NCBI GenBank assembly: GCA_902728285.1
Contig: CACVBU010000572.1
Span: forward strand, 792,892 to 856,891
Source: Clytia hemisphaerica
Taxonomy: Eukaryota; Cnidaria; Hydrozoa; Leptothecata; Clytiidae
Direction: 5' to 3'
Length of the DNA stretch: 64,000 nucleotides
Shown: positions 55,541-64,000 of the stretch, piece after piece
Numbering within the stretch: the first letter of the stretch is position 1
How the letters are laid out: each line of letters starts with the position of its first letter
Translations under genes and position numbers: made by a program
Notes under the pieces: generated by a model
What the model saw: only the letters and a program-made list of their open reading frames with translations
What the model was told of the DNA's origin: nothing
The model's database searches: none

Positions 55541-56314
55541 CCCTATTAGCCCCAAGCTTTTTTGACTTTTGTATTCCCAAGGGGGGGGGGTAGAATCTAC
55601 CACCCTCGATTATTTTCGATCTAGAAGAGCTATGGCCATGAAATTTGGTACAGATGTTCTCCATCATGATACAATTTTCCAGGAAGAAAAAAAAACTTGA
55701 TGACGTCATTCAAAAATTGATGACGTCATCACAAAATTTCCACCTGTCGGAAAAAAGCCCAAATATATGGTTTACAAAAATGTCTATTACAGTCGAACCA
55801 ATAAAGATATTTCGATTCTGTTTGAAGATTCTGAAAGGTAAAAGACTGTTCTTTAACATAATTGCTGGTTTTGCAATTTCCATAAAGATTTTTTCTTAAA
55901 ATCTATGCTGAAGATGAGTAAAATTTTCAAAATTTGATGACGTCATAAATGATGACGTCATCATTTTCAAAAATTTTCTTTACATTTTTTAAATTTGTAT
56001 TATCAATGCCTATCACGTGTCAAAATTTGAAAATGATTGAATAAATAGTTTAGAAGTTATCAGCACTTTAAAATTTTGAGTTTTAAGGATTTTAGCTGGG
56101 TTTTATTGTCATGTTTCACAATAAAGGGGGGAATAAAGTCATAAAACCTGATCTGGACAACCTATGACCCTAAAATTTTGTACAAGTACTCTTAATAAGA
56201 TTTTATTAAAAGTCAGAAAGTTTCAAGTCGTTTGAAAAATTTTTCTCCGAGATATAAACAAAAGAACTCCAGCGTGGTAGATTCTACCCCCCCCCCCCCC
56301 TGGGGCTAATAGGG
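55541..56314. mobile_element. piggyBac-like non-autonomous element, TTAA-flanked
   Basis: TTAA|CCCTATTAGCCCC to GGGGCTAATAGGG|TTAA, with inner inverted arms GGTAGAATCTACC and GGTAGATTCTACC next to long G and C runs. TTAA duplication plus CCC..GGG ends is the piggyBac signature. Four TGACGTCA sites lie inside. No transposase frame. Confidence 0.9.
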
Positions 56315-56570
56315 TTAAGGGCTCTGGTCATAGTGAAAAATCAATTTCAGAATTTGAAGATAAAACCTTATGTTTTCGCTTCTTTGACATGTTTAAGAAC
56401 AAACTGCTTTTTTAAAAATGAACTTAAGTAATTACATCATGAGTAATTAAGGAATAAGTGTGGCATGGACCTTAATAAAACGTCAAAGCGACGCTATTCA
56501 TATACTTTTCACAAAAAAAGCCTAATCTCCTTGGGGAAATCATTTTATTGTTTCAAACTTTTTTTAAGTC

Positions 56571-57129
56571 AGGGAGCGGTCATTAAGTATAGCATATACC
56601 GGGGTGGAAGGGATTTGGGTAGGGCATGAAATTTTTTTCCCACTTTTGGGCAGGGTATGAAAAAACTTGAGGGCTTTGGGTAGGGTACGAAAATATTTTG
56701 AGCTGAATCTTATTTCAACAAAAATTTCCATTTTGTCAATTCTAAAACTCCATTATTCTTGCAAACCCTGAAATCTGCGAAATTTTAAAATGCCATAAAA
56801 AGGGCTCAAGTATACCATTTAGCCTTAAACTTTGCATAGTGATTTATAAATAATTATTATTATTTTCATGTATAGATTAGAACTGCTTCTGGAAGTCGAT
56901 TTTTCAGATGGGGAATGTTAAACGAAAGATAATTTGCAAGCTAGGGGTATAAATTATTACAAGCTGCCATCTGGTCTGTCACAAGTAGGGGTAGGGTAGG
57001 AAAATCTTCATCCAATTTTTGGTAGGGTTTGAAATTTATTAGAGAACTTTTGGTAGGGTATGAAAATACGAAGTCTGCCAAAAAATTCCCTTCCACCCCA
57101 GTATATGCTATACTTAATGACCGCTCCCT
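56571..57129. mobile_element. Element with AGGGAGCGGTCATTAAGTA termini
   Basis: AGGGAGCGGTCATTAAGTAT..ATACCGGGGTGGAAGGG is inverted as CCCTTCCACCCCAGTATAT..ACTTAATGACCGCTCCCT, TIRs about 42 bp. The interior repeats GGGTAGGGTATGAAAAT. Confidence 0.9.
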
Positions 57130-57334
57130 TAATGACAAATTATCTTTGTTTATTTAGATTATTTTGGAAAAATTTTCTATTGGACTACATCCCAAGTTAT
57201 GGCTGTTTTTTGTAGGGAAATTAAGTGGAGAAAATTGCCAAAAATGAGGTTTTTTGGAGATTTTAAAGGAAAGATACATCCACCGAAATTGTATTTTTAG
57301 ATACTAAATAGATACTGGGGTGTTTTGTCGTGCG

Positions 57335-57545
57335 ATTACTATACTGCACTCCAAACCATACGATTACTAGTACTAATCACATGATAACGAGTGCAATTCG
57401 AATATAATTGCACGAGTGATTTTTTTGTTATTAATTTTCCGAGTCCGAAAGGACGAGGAAAATTCGAAACAAAAACATCACAAGTGCAATTTTCGAATTG
57501 TACAAGTTATTATGGGATTACGAGCTAATCGCACAATGGCTGTCA
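57335..57545. repeat. Palindrome-rich block
   Basis: TGCAATTCGAAT and ATTCGAATTG.. pairs, TTTTCCGAGTCC..GGACGAGGAAAA, and GTGCGATTAC..GGGATTACGAGCTAATCGCAC mark a decayed foldback element. No coding. Confidence 0.5.
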
Positions 57546-57819
57546 CTACTTTTTCCCAGTTAGGAAAGTAAATCACAGAAATTACACTGAGAGTTTTATA
57601 TTTTTCTCTTCTCTTTTTGTCTTTCTTTTATTGTTGTTTATTGATTTTCTTTCTCACAAAATAAATTTCGAATGCAATTAAAACGTTCGATGTAAAAAAA
57701 TGTAAGAAAAACCATTAAAATCAATTTTGTAAACATTGGCGCGGCATCGGAGAGTGTGATTAACGATTACTTGCTCTCTACAGAATGCAATTAACGATTA
57801 ATTGCAGAATTCCTAAGCA

Positions 57820-58129
57820 TAACATAAGCATTATATTATGTCAGCCTAAAATATTTTTCAAGTGGTCATTTTTATCTATTTAAAAAGGTTTGGTAGAGGT
57901 CAAGTAAAAAATAAGACATTCCACGGCTTGCTAACATTCCACTGCTCCCAAAATCTGAACAAACTTTTACAAATTTTCTGAAATTTCATTAAAAACTTGG
58001 CTCGGGGTGAATCATAAGCATGATTCTTAAGCATATAATAAGCATAAACTATGCCTGAATGCTTTGAGAACTTAAGCATACACGAGCCTGACCAAGGGTC
58101 ACACACTTGCTTATAAAAAAAAACATGTA
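57820..58129 (+). mobile_element. ATAAGAACA-superfamily MITE, AAGCATA subfamily (left end decayed)
   Basis: AAGCAT(A) occurs at least six times inside. The right end is CTTGCTTATAAAAAAAAACATGTA. GAGCCTGACCAAGGGTC takes the place of the GGCTTC clause. Confidence 0.7.
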
Positions 58130-58135
58130 TCTTAA

Positions 58136-59768
58136 GGTGGTAGTCTACCGCCAGATTTCAAAAGTCAAAAAATCACATTTTTTGCAATAACTCAAGAACT
58201 TCTTTACATTTCGTAATGAAATTTTCAGGAAATGTATATCAACTATTAACATTTCTAAAAATAAAAAAAAATTCTAAAAATAACCAAAGACGGGGGTAAA
58301 ATCAGTCAGGGGGTAAAATACTTTATTTTGCTTGTGTCAGGTTTTCTGAATAGTCGGCTTGACCTATGAAGTTAGTTTTTTTTTTAAATGACTAATATTT
58401 AGAAAAGGTCTGGAATGAGTGAGAAAAAAAATAGAAATTTTTTTCCAGGGGGTAAGAAACTGAAAAAAACGCTTTTTTGAGATTAAAAATCAGGAAACCA
58501 ATTTTAAAACTTTTTAATCCATTCATTCAATACACAATCATGTAAGGAAACTTCCCTGAAAATTTCAAGTCTGTAGCTACTCTCAATCCTAAGATATTTC
58601 TGACAAGGTGAATGCAAACCCCCGGAAACGCGTTTTGAGAAAATCAAAGAAAAAGGCAAAAGTCTGCAAAAATGGGTATTATTTTAAGTTGGAAAGCTCT
58701 TTTCAAAAAAATTTCTTCACTGAATACTCATCCAACCCAGTCAGGTTTCAAAAGTTAAAGTAAACAATTTCACAAAAATTGATAAAATATCCAAAAATCA
58801 ACAAAAACATGTTGCGCTAAAGTCATGTATACATAGCAAAGTTTGCGGTAATCTTGCGATAACATCAAATTTGGGTGAAAACAGCCACATAAGTGTGTCA
58901 AAATGTTCATTGAAAGTCCAGCATAACTCTCTGTAGGCATGAAAACTTTTTGTGTGCATATTTTTATTCACATAGACTAGATGACAATGAGCAATGAGCT
59001 GGCTTCTTGACCGAAGGAAGGCTGTTATGAGTGGCGGGTGTCAGATGAGAATGTGCGTCTCCAGAAGTTAGGTCCCAGTTCATTATAATGCACATTTCCA
59101 TCTCTGTTACATCATGTTGTGCTTGGAAATATCTCAGTTGCATTTAAATCCACTACAAAACATTATGTGAGCCACCAAAAAGCACACACCGCCTCTCACC
59201 GCCTATATGCTCCTCAAAACAAAATGGCGGCAACTTAAATGTTTTTCGTAGAAATCCAGCAACATAACCAATGTACACAGCAACTTTATGGCTTCTGTAG
59301 AGTCTATTCTTCATTTAAACAAATCATTTTCCATCAAAGAAATTAAGTTTTGATCTAAAACCTGCCAAGAAATCTGCAGAATCATGCTAACAGCTTGCTT
59401 TTCAGCTTGTTTTGATGTGTTACACTACTGAAGCTACCATCTTTAATTTTAAGGATGACGTAATGCCACGGAAAATAATATTTTGACGCTCGAAAAGGGC
59501 GTAAAAAGAGCTTTCTTTTGGCGTATCACATTGCTATGTTTCGGCCGAGATTGAAAAAATAAGTCCTTAGCAACGGGATTTTTTCCGTTGCTAGGGCGAT
59601 TTTTCAAGCACCCAGCAGGACAAAAATGCTCACTGCGACCTGAAAAATAAAGATATCTCTCTGAAATTTCCAGGAGATGTTCAGAAAGACCTAAGGATCT
59701 CAAAACACCCAAAAACCAAAATTCGACAATTTTTTCGATGATTTTCCATTTCTCGGTAGACTACCACC
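58136..59768. mobile_element. 1.6-kb TTAA-flanked element
   Basis: TTAA|GGTGGTAGTCTACCG to CGGTAGACTACCACC|TTAA. Large for a MITE, but no transposase-like frame was recognised. Longest interior frame is 87 codons (59449-59712, minus) without family resemblance. Confidence 0.85.
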
Positions 59769-59772
59769 TTAA

Positions 59773-60530
59773 CTTTTTCTCCTTATCAGTACACAAAATT
59801 CCAAACATTTAACATGAGTACTTTCTCTTGGACTGGAGACAATTGGATTATCTTTGTAACGCAAGATGTTCTAACTTTAGTCTCCATTAAAGATCAATAG
59901 CTGAAAGAGGCCCCAAAAATTCAGAAGTTGGGAGGAAGGTTTCTTTATATTTTTGGCGCCGCAGGCAAAAAATTTTGATGTAAGAAAGGTCAAACAGCCT
60001 AAAAGATCTTCTAAAACGGAGAAAGTTAGTCAGTATAAGACCACAAAAACCACAGCGAAAATTAACAAGTTTTGATCATTTTGGCAATCTCTCATTTTGG
60101 GGGTAAGCATTCTCTTTAACCCTTGGTGGATACACAACACTTCTCTTACTTCCAATTCAATATTGATAGAAGTTTTGAAAAAAAATCAAGAGAAAGGATG
60201 TAAAAGGGTAAAATAGAGCGCCGCAGGCGAAAAAATTAACATTGTACTCATAAAAGGCGCTATAAACGTGCCGAAGGGCGACAAATTGCCCAATTAAAAC
60301 ATGAACAAAATTTTGGCGCCCCCTTGAAAAGCTCTTTTGGCGCCCCTCTCAGATCTTTCTGGGAGGTGCACTGCACATCCTGTACCCCCTGCCAGGCCGC
60401 CACTGACAACATCAGCCTTTCATAAAATACATCACTCGAAAGTAAAAAATAATCATTATTTAAACCATATGGTCCAAATGTATCGTGATATTTTAGTATG
60501 TACCAAATCAACCGAAAATATAAAACAACT
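59773..60530. other. Non-genic gap
   Basis: GGCGCCGCAGGCAAAAAATTTTG (59956) and GAGCGCCGCAGGCGAAAAAATT (60217) are a repeated clause. Nothing else recognised. Confidence 0.35.
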
Positions 60531-60535
60531 ACGTA

Positions 60536-60633
60536 CCCAGCTGGCACACAACATTGGTTCAACGTTCATCTAACGTTATATGGATGTTGTGAACATTAGA
60601 TTAACGTTGAAGCAACGTTGTGTGCCAGCAGGG
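60536..60633. mobile_element. Palindromic AACGTT MITE, 98 bp, TA-flanked
   Basis: TA|CCCAGCTGGCACACAAC to GTTGTGTGCCAGCAGGG|TA. Same length as 15490-15587; internal AACGTT words. Confidence 0.95.
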
Positions 60634-60639
60634 TAGCCT

Positions 60640-61385
60640 TTTTCTTTTCCATTTTAAAAAAACAGCACAGCACATATTATCAGATATACCACATCATAAC
60701 AAGAAAGCGTATAATATAAAGATGTTATATCTATTATATCTTATCAATTCTATTTGTCTTGGGGTAATGGTATATACTATCTGTATTATGATTCACTAAA
60801 AAGAATAAAATAAGGTCCTTGGACCCCCGAGGTCACAGTTCTTTACTTTTAAGTCAATTGAATAGTTTAATGTGATAAAAATTTTCACGAAATTTAATTT
60901 CACGAATTTTAAATAAAAATCGCAAAAGTTTTTAAATTTATTTTCGCGAATAAGCGTCTTGAAAAATTACGTGAAATTTTTTTCTCGTGAAAGTTAGTCG
61001 CCGATTAAATGATAGAAATCCTATTTTATGGGAGCAATAGTTATAACATTTGGATTGGGTTCCAGTCTCCTTTAAAAACATGAATTGGAGCTTGAAAACG
61101 CGATTTGGAGCTTCTAATTGGACAATCTTTTTTCAGTTCTTTTCCGAATTACAAATTGATTGCTAAATAAAAAAAGCGTTTTCGCACCTCTAAAAAAGAG
61201 TAAAAATAATGATCGTTGTAGGATGTAGCTTTTAGCACCAATTGTAGAGAGGTGTTGTAGAGATCTAAAGTTACCTAATTTTGGGGTTACAAATCAATTC
61301 CAAGATACCATCAAGAATTTTCACACCTCAACTTGTGGGCTAAAAGCTGGGGAATCAAAGTATTATGAATCTGTAAAATATTAGA
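60640..61385. other. Non-genic gap with a diverged GCGAAATTAAAT element
   Basis: 60870-61010 (TTCACGAAATTTAATTTCACGAA..TTTTCGCGAATAAGCG) is a decayed relative of 31523-31861. The remainder shows nothing. Confidence 0.4.
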
Positions 61386-61387
61386 AA

Positions 61388-61558
61388 CATTAATTTTTTT
61401 TTTATAAGAACAGACTATATAAGAGCATAAGGTTTCGATAGCCGAAATGTTAAGAACAAAATAAGAACATGTTAAAAACATTTTTAGGCTTAAAACTCAA
61501 AAAATTAAGAACATCAGAAGGCTTCAAAAATTTTGGATGTTCTTATAAAAAACGTGTA
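61388..61558 (+). mobile_element. ATAAGAACA-family MITE, internally deleted
   Basis: TTTTTTTTTATAAGAACAGAC to TGTTCTTATAAAAAACGTGTA, with CATAAGGTTTCGATAGCC and ACATCAGAAGGCTTC clauses. It lacks the middle segment present in 8007-8253. Confidence 0.88.
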
Positions 61559-61823
61559 TTCGAAATGATGAAATTTGAAACGAATTTGACGTTCAAGTTT
61601 TTCAGAACATGTTGGAAATAGAATTTCAAAATAATTGATATTTTTCTATCCTTTTAGTTTTGTTTTAGCACTTGAAACTTTGACCGTCCGAAACGAACGG
61701 AACCGAAGCCCTAATAAGAAAAAAAAAAAATTCACTTCAGCAAAATCGAAAAGAAATGAGTTAAAATTGAATAAATGATAAATATTGATAAAATAACGTT
61801 CAATTGTTCGTCTTTTGTCAATA

Positions 61824-62023
61824 GATCTTTTCATAAATTACGTCACGAACATCACTTGCCTCGTTTTGAAATTATTGGCAAGGTGATTAAATCCCAGCGG
61901 ATTTTATTGAAACAACTTTCTATTTATCAAAAAATCATTTAATGTCTCAAGGGACATAATCACCATAAAAATTGTTTGAATCACGAGGCAAGCGATGTTC
62001 GTGACGTAATTTATGAAAAGGTC
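61824..62023. mobile_element. MITE, GACCTTTTCATAAATTACGTCAC family, copy 3
   Basis: GATCTTTTCATAAATTACGTCACG..CATCACTTGCCTCG is inverted as CGAGGCAAGCGATG..TTCGTGACGTAATTTATGAAAAGGTC. Homologous interior to 47481-47679. Confidence 0.92.
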
Positions 62024-62036
62024 TATTGTTCAACAG

Positions 62037-62148
62037 TCCAAGCTTACCAGCTAAGTAAATAAGGAACTCGATAAGGAACTTCGAGGCTGAAATTTTCTGG
62101 ACACCGGGCTTGGAGCCAACTTAAGATTCCTTATAAAAAAAACGTGTA
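62037..62148 (+). mobile_element. AAGGAAC-subfamily MITE, left-truncated
   Basis: From TACCAGCTAAGTAAATAAGGAAC onward it follows 54749-54862 and ends TTCCTTATAAAAAAAACGTGTA. Confidence 0.85.
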
Positions 62149-62278
62149 CCCAAGTTTATCTTTGAAATAACAATTTATCTTCCTTGGTGAAGTAGTCTCA
62201 AATTATAAATTACTGAGAAAATTTTTGTAACTCGTGACAAGATTTTAGGTTTAAAGTCGTTACAATATAACAAATAAA

Positions 62279-62602
62279 GGTTTTTTTATAAGAAAAAACT
62301 ACATAAGAGCATAAAGCTACGATGGTAAAAATATCAAGAACAAGTTTAGTCTGTTTGCATCCTCTAACGAATTCGTGCTTCTTATACTACGCTTTTGTAG
62401 AGGTCTGCGATTCAGACTGGAACAAGTTAAGAACATTCTAAGGCTTCGTAGACTCTAAATAATCCAATTTCTTAGGAAATAGCACAAAAATACTCTTAAA
62501 ATGGTGAAAATGAGAACATTTTTAGGCTTTAAAAGCTAAAAAACTTAAGAGCATCGAAAGGCTTAAAAAATTTTGGATGCTCTATAAGTTGAAAAACATG
62601 TA
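62279..62602 (+). mobile_element. ATAAGAACA-family MITE carrying a nested 73-bp insertion
   Basis: TTTTTTTATAAGAAAAAACTAC to CTCTATAAGTTGAAAAACATGTA with the family clauses. Bases 62347-62419 are a separate insertion. Confidence 0.85.
62347..62419. mobile_element. 73-bp micro-element with 9-bp target duplication
   Basis: TAGTCTG..CAGACTG ends. GAACAAGTT is present on both sides (62338-62346 and 62420-62428), while unoccupied family members (for example 8072-8090) have it once. Related copies lie at about 46230-46308 and, reversed, at 10085-10158. Shared core: CTAACG(A/G)ATT(C/T)GTGCT and TTTTGTAGAGGTCTG. Confidence 0.88.
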
Positions 62603-62840
62603 TATTATGTATAAAAGATTAAAAAAGAAAGAGAAAATTCAAACTCGTGAAACGCATTTCCTAAGTATTAGTGGGTTTTTTATCAATCTATATCCGTGCT
62701 TTAAATCTTTAATTTTTTACAGCCGTTGAAAACAATAAAAACCAAGGCATCGTTTATTAAAATTCCCAGAAGACCAAAGCCTTTTTGGTCGTAACAGGTC
62801 ACAGAAAAGAAATAAATGACAAAAAAAAAAGTCTTTGACC

Positions 62841-63194
62841 TACACGCTTTTTTTATAAGAATACACTTTATAAGAATGTCCACGATGAAAATGGCCAAAA
62901 AATTAAGAATAATATAAGTATAATAGGAATATCACAATCATGGAATTTTGCTACTAAAGCTAAGAATGCCGTTTTTAGAGCATTTTCAATTATAAATTGT
63001 CAATTACCCCTAAGTAAGGCTCACTCCTTTCACAAAAATGTCATTTTATGCTTGAGACGCGTGCACTAAATTCTAATCTGAATTAGGATCCTAACCTAAG
63101 AATGCTGTAAGAATATTTTAGGATGATTTTCCCAAAAAAGTTAAGAATATCCATGATGAAATGGATTTACACCATTCTTATAAAAAAAGCGTGT
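62841..63194 (+). mobile_element. ATAAGAACA-superfamily MITE, AAGAATA subfamily, full length
   Basis: TACACGCTTTTTTTATAAGAATAC to CATTCTTATAAAAAAAGCGTGT. AAGAAT occurs about seven times inside, and the terminal word changes to match. Confidence 0.9.
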
Positions 63195-63489
63195 TTCCCC
63201 TTAATAGGTATCATCTTTTGAGTGAAGGAACTTAGTCCAAAGTTTCTAAATTTGGGTATTTTTTAATACACTCATTAAAATAAGACAAGAAAATGTTTAT
63301 CGTAAAAACTATTTCCAAATGTATATATACAACAAAAAAATACACAATTTTTCGAAGAATTAGAATGTTGTAATTAGAGAACAGAGGTGTTTTATTTAGG
63401 GATAACTTTGATATACTGTTTCTTTTTCAAATACTTTAGCCCTATAATTTATTTATAACGACCCTCCCCCTCTCGCTTACCTATTGAAT

Positions 63490-63636
63490 CCAGGCCCGGC
63501 GGAAGAACCGTAAAAGTGGAAGAGCTAAAGGCTCAAAATGAGATAGAATTCGCCAGGAATTTGAGAAAAAAAGTCTATTTAAGCTCAAAGTGGGGAGGCT
63601 GAAGCCTTCCAGCCTCTCTGCTTCCGCCGGGCCTGG
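63490..63636. mobile_element. MITE with CCAGGCCCGGCGGAAG termini
   Basis: CCAGGCCCGGCGGAAG is inverted as CTTCCGCCGGGCCTGG. The interior (AAGGCTCAAAATGAGATAG) is shared with a decayed copy at 11930-12010. Confidence 0.9.
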
Positions 63637-63733
63637 AATCTCTTTAGTTCGATTTTTATGGGCCTTTCGAAGATCGAATGTGAGATGGATAAAAGGAAAG
63701 GTTTACAAAATAATAAATGGAGTCCAAATATAA

Positions 63734-63890
63734 CTTATCGGAGTTTTTGATTTTTCTAAAAAAGCGATACATTGTGGGTTTGTTTCGGGGGTATTACAAT
63801 AGAAATCTCTTAGGAATTCTATTCTTTTAATACCCCCGAAACAATCCCAAGATGCATCGCTGTTTTAGAAAAATCTAAAACTCCGATAAG
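63734..63890. mobile_element. Near-perfect hairpin (foldback MITE), 157 bp
   Basis: CTTATCGGAGTTTTTGATTT..GTTTCGGGGGTATTA is inverted as TAATACCCCCGAAAC..AAAATCTAAAACTCCGATAAG. Arms about 70 bp each. Confidence 0.9.
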
Positions 63891-64000
63891 GTCTATTGTA
63901 CAGAATTTGATCTTAAAACTGCCTTCCTATCGCAAATTACACAGTTGGCCTTGATAGCGGAAAATGGGACAAAAGGACGTTATAGTTTTTAATCTAAAAA

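Noticed and set aside
59449..59712. Frame in the 1.6-kb TTAA element as a transposase remnant
   Set aside because: No DDE-type spacing, zinc finger or other transposase feature is visible, and it is only 87 codons long.

Overview
This is eukaryotic, almost certainly metazoan, nuclear DNA. It is AT-rich and intron-rich with GT-AG splicing, and it carries animal genes: kynurenine 3-monooxygenase, an ERdj5/DNAJC10 orthologue with the full animal domain order, an RBR ubiquitin ligase, a calmodulin-like protein and a seven-helix receptor. Compact ancestral gene structures mixed with very many small inverted-repeat transposons would fit an early-branching or marine invertebrate such as a cnidarian or sponge. 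That placement is inference; nothing in the window names the species.

Layout. 714-6261 (minus): a six-exon calmodulin-like gene with an unusual N-terminal extension. 6262-25666: no gene I can support; about 19 kb dominated by MITEs, foldback elements and one 1.6-kb Mutator-like element (19458-21042). 25690-27393 (plus): kynurenine 3-monooxygenase in two coding exons. 27910-31963 (minus): an RBR E3 ligase, convergent with it. Its large 3' exon is preceded by two 5' exons recognised from splice sites, phase and a Kozak ATG, giving an 805-aa protein. 31964-32625: a shared divergent promoter. 32626-49257 (plus): ERdj5/DNAJC10 in 21 exons, 839 aa, every junction phase-consistent, ending in the ER-retrieval-like tetrapeptide HDEF. 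52076-53005 (minus): an intronless seven-helix receptor next to a higher-order minisatellite (51270-52040). 53006-64000: no gene, dense transposon remains.

How the genes relate. The head-to-head pair links an ER redox/ERAD co-chaperone to a ubiquitin ligase across a 662-bp intergenic region with CCAAT, CRE-like, ACGT-core and YY1-type motifs. Co-regulation is a testable inference. The other genes show no obvious functional link.

The most unusual content is in the repeats. At least fourteen copies of a MITE superfamily with termini TACACG(T)TTTTTATAAG... carry a 6-7 bp word repeated both at the ends and inside. The word differs between subfamilies (AAGAACA, AAGGAAC, AAGAATA, AAGCATA, AAGAAAC) but is consistent within each element. 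A 73-bp micro-element with a 9-bp target duplication sits inside one of these. A second nested MITE has its empty site preserved elsewhere in the window. TTAA-flanked piggyBac-like, TA-flanked mariner-like, 8-bp hAT-like and 9-bp Mutator-like non-autonomous elements are also visible.
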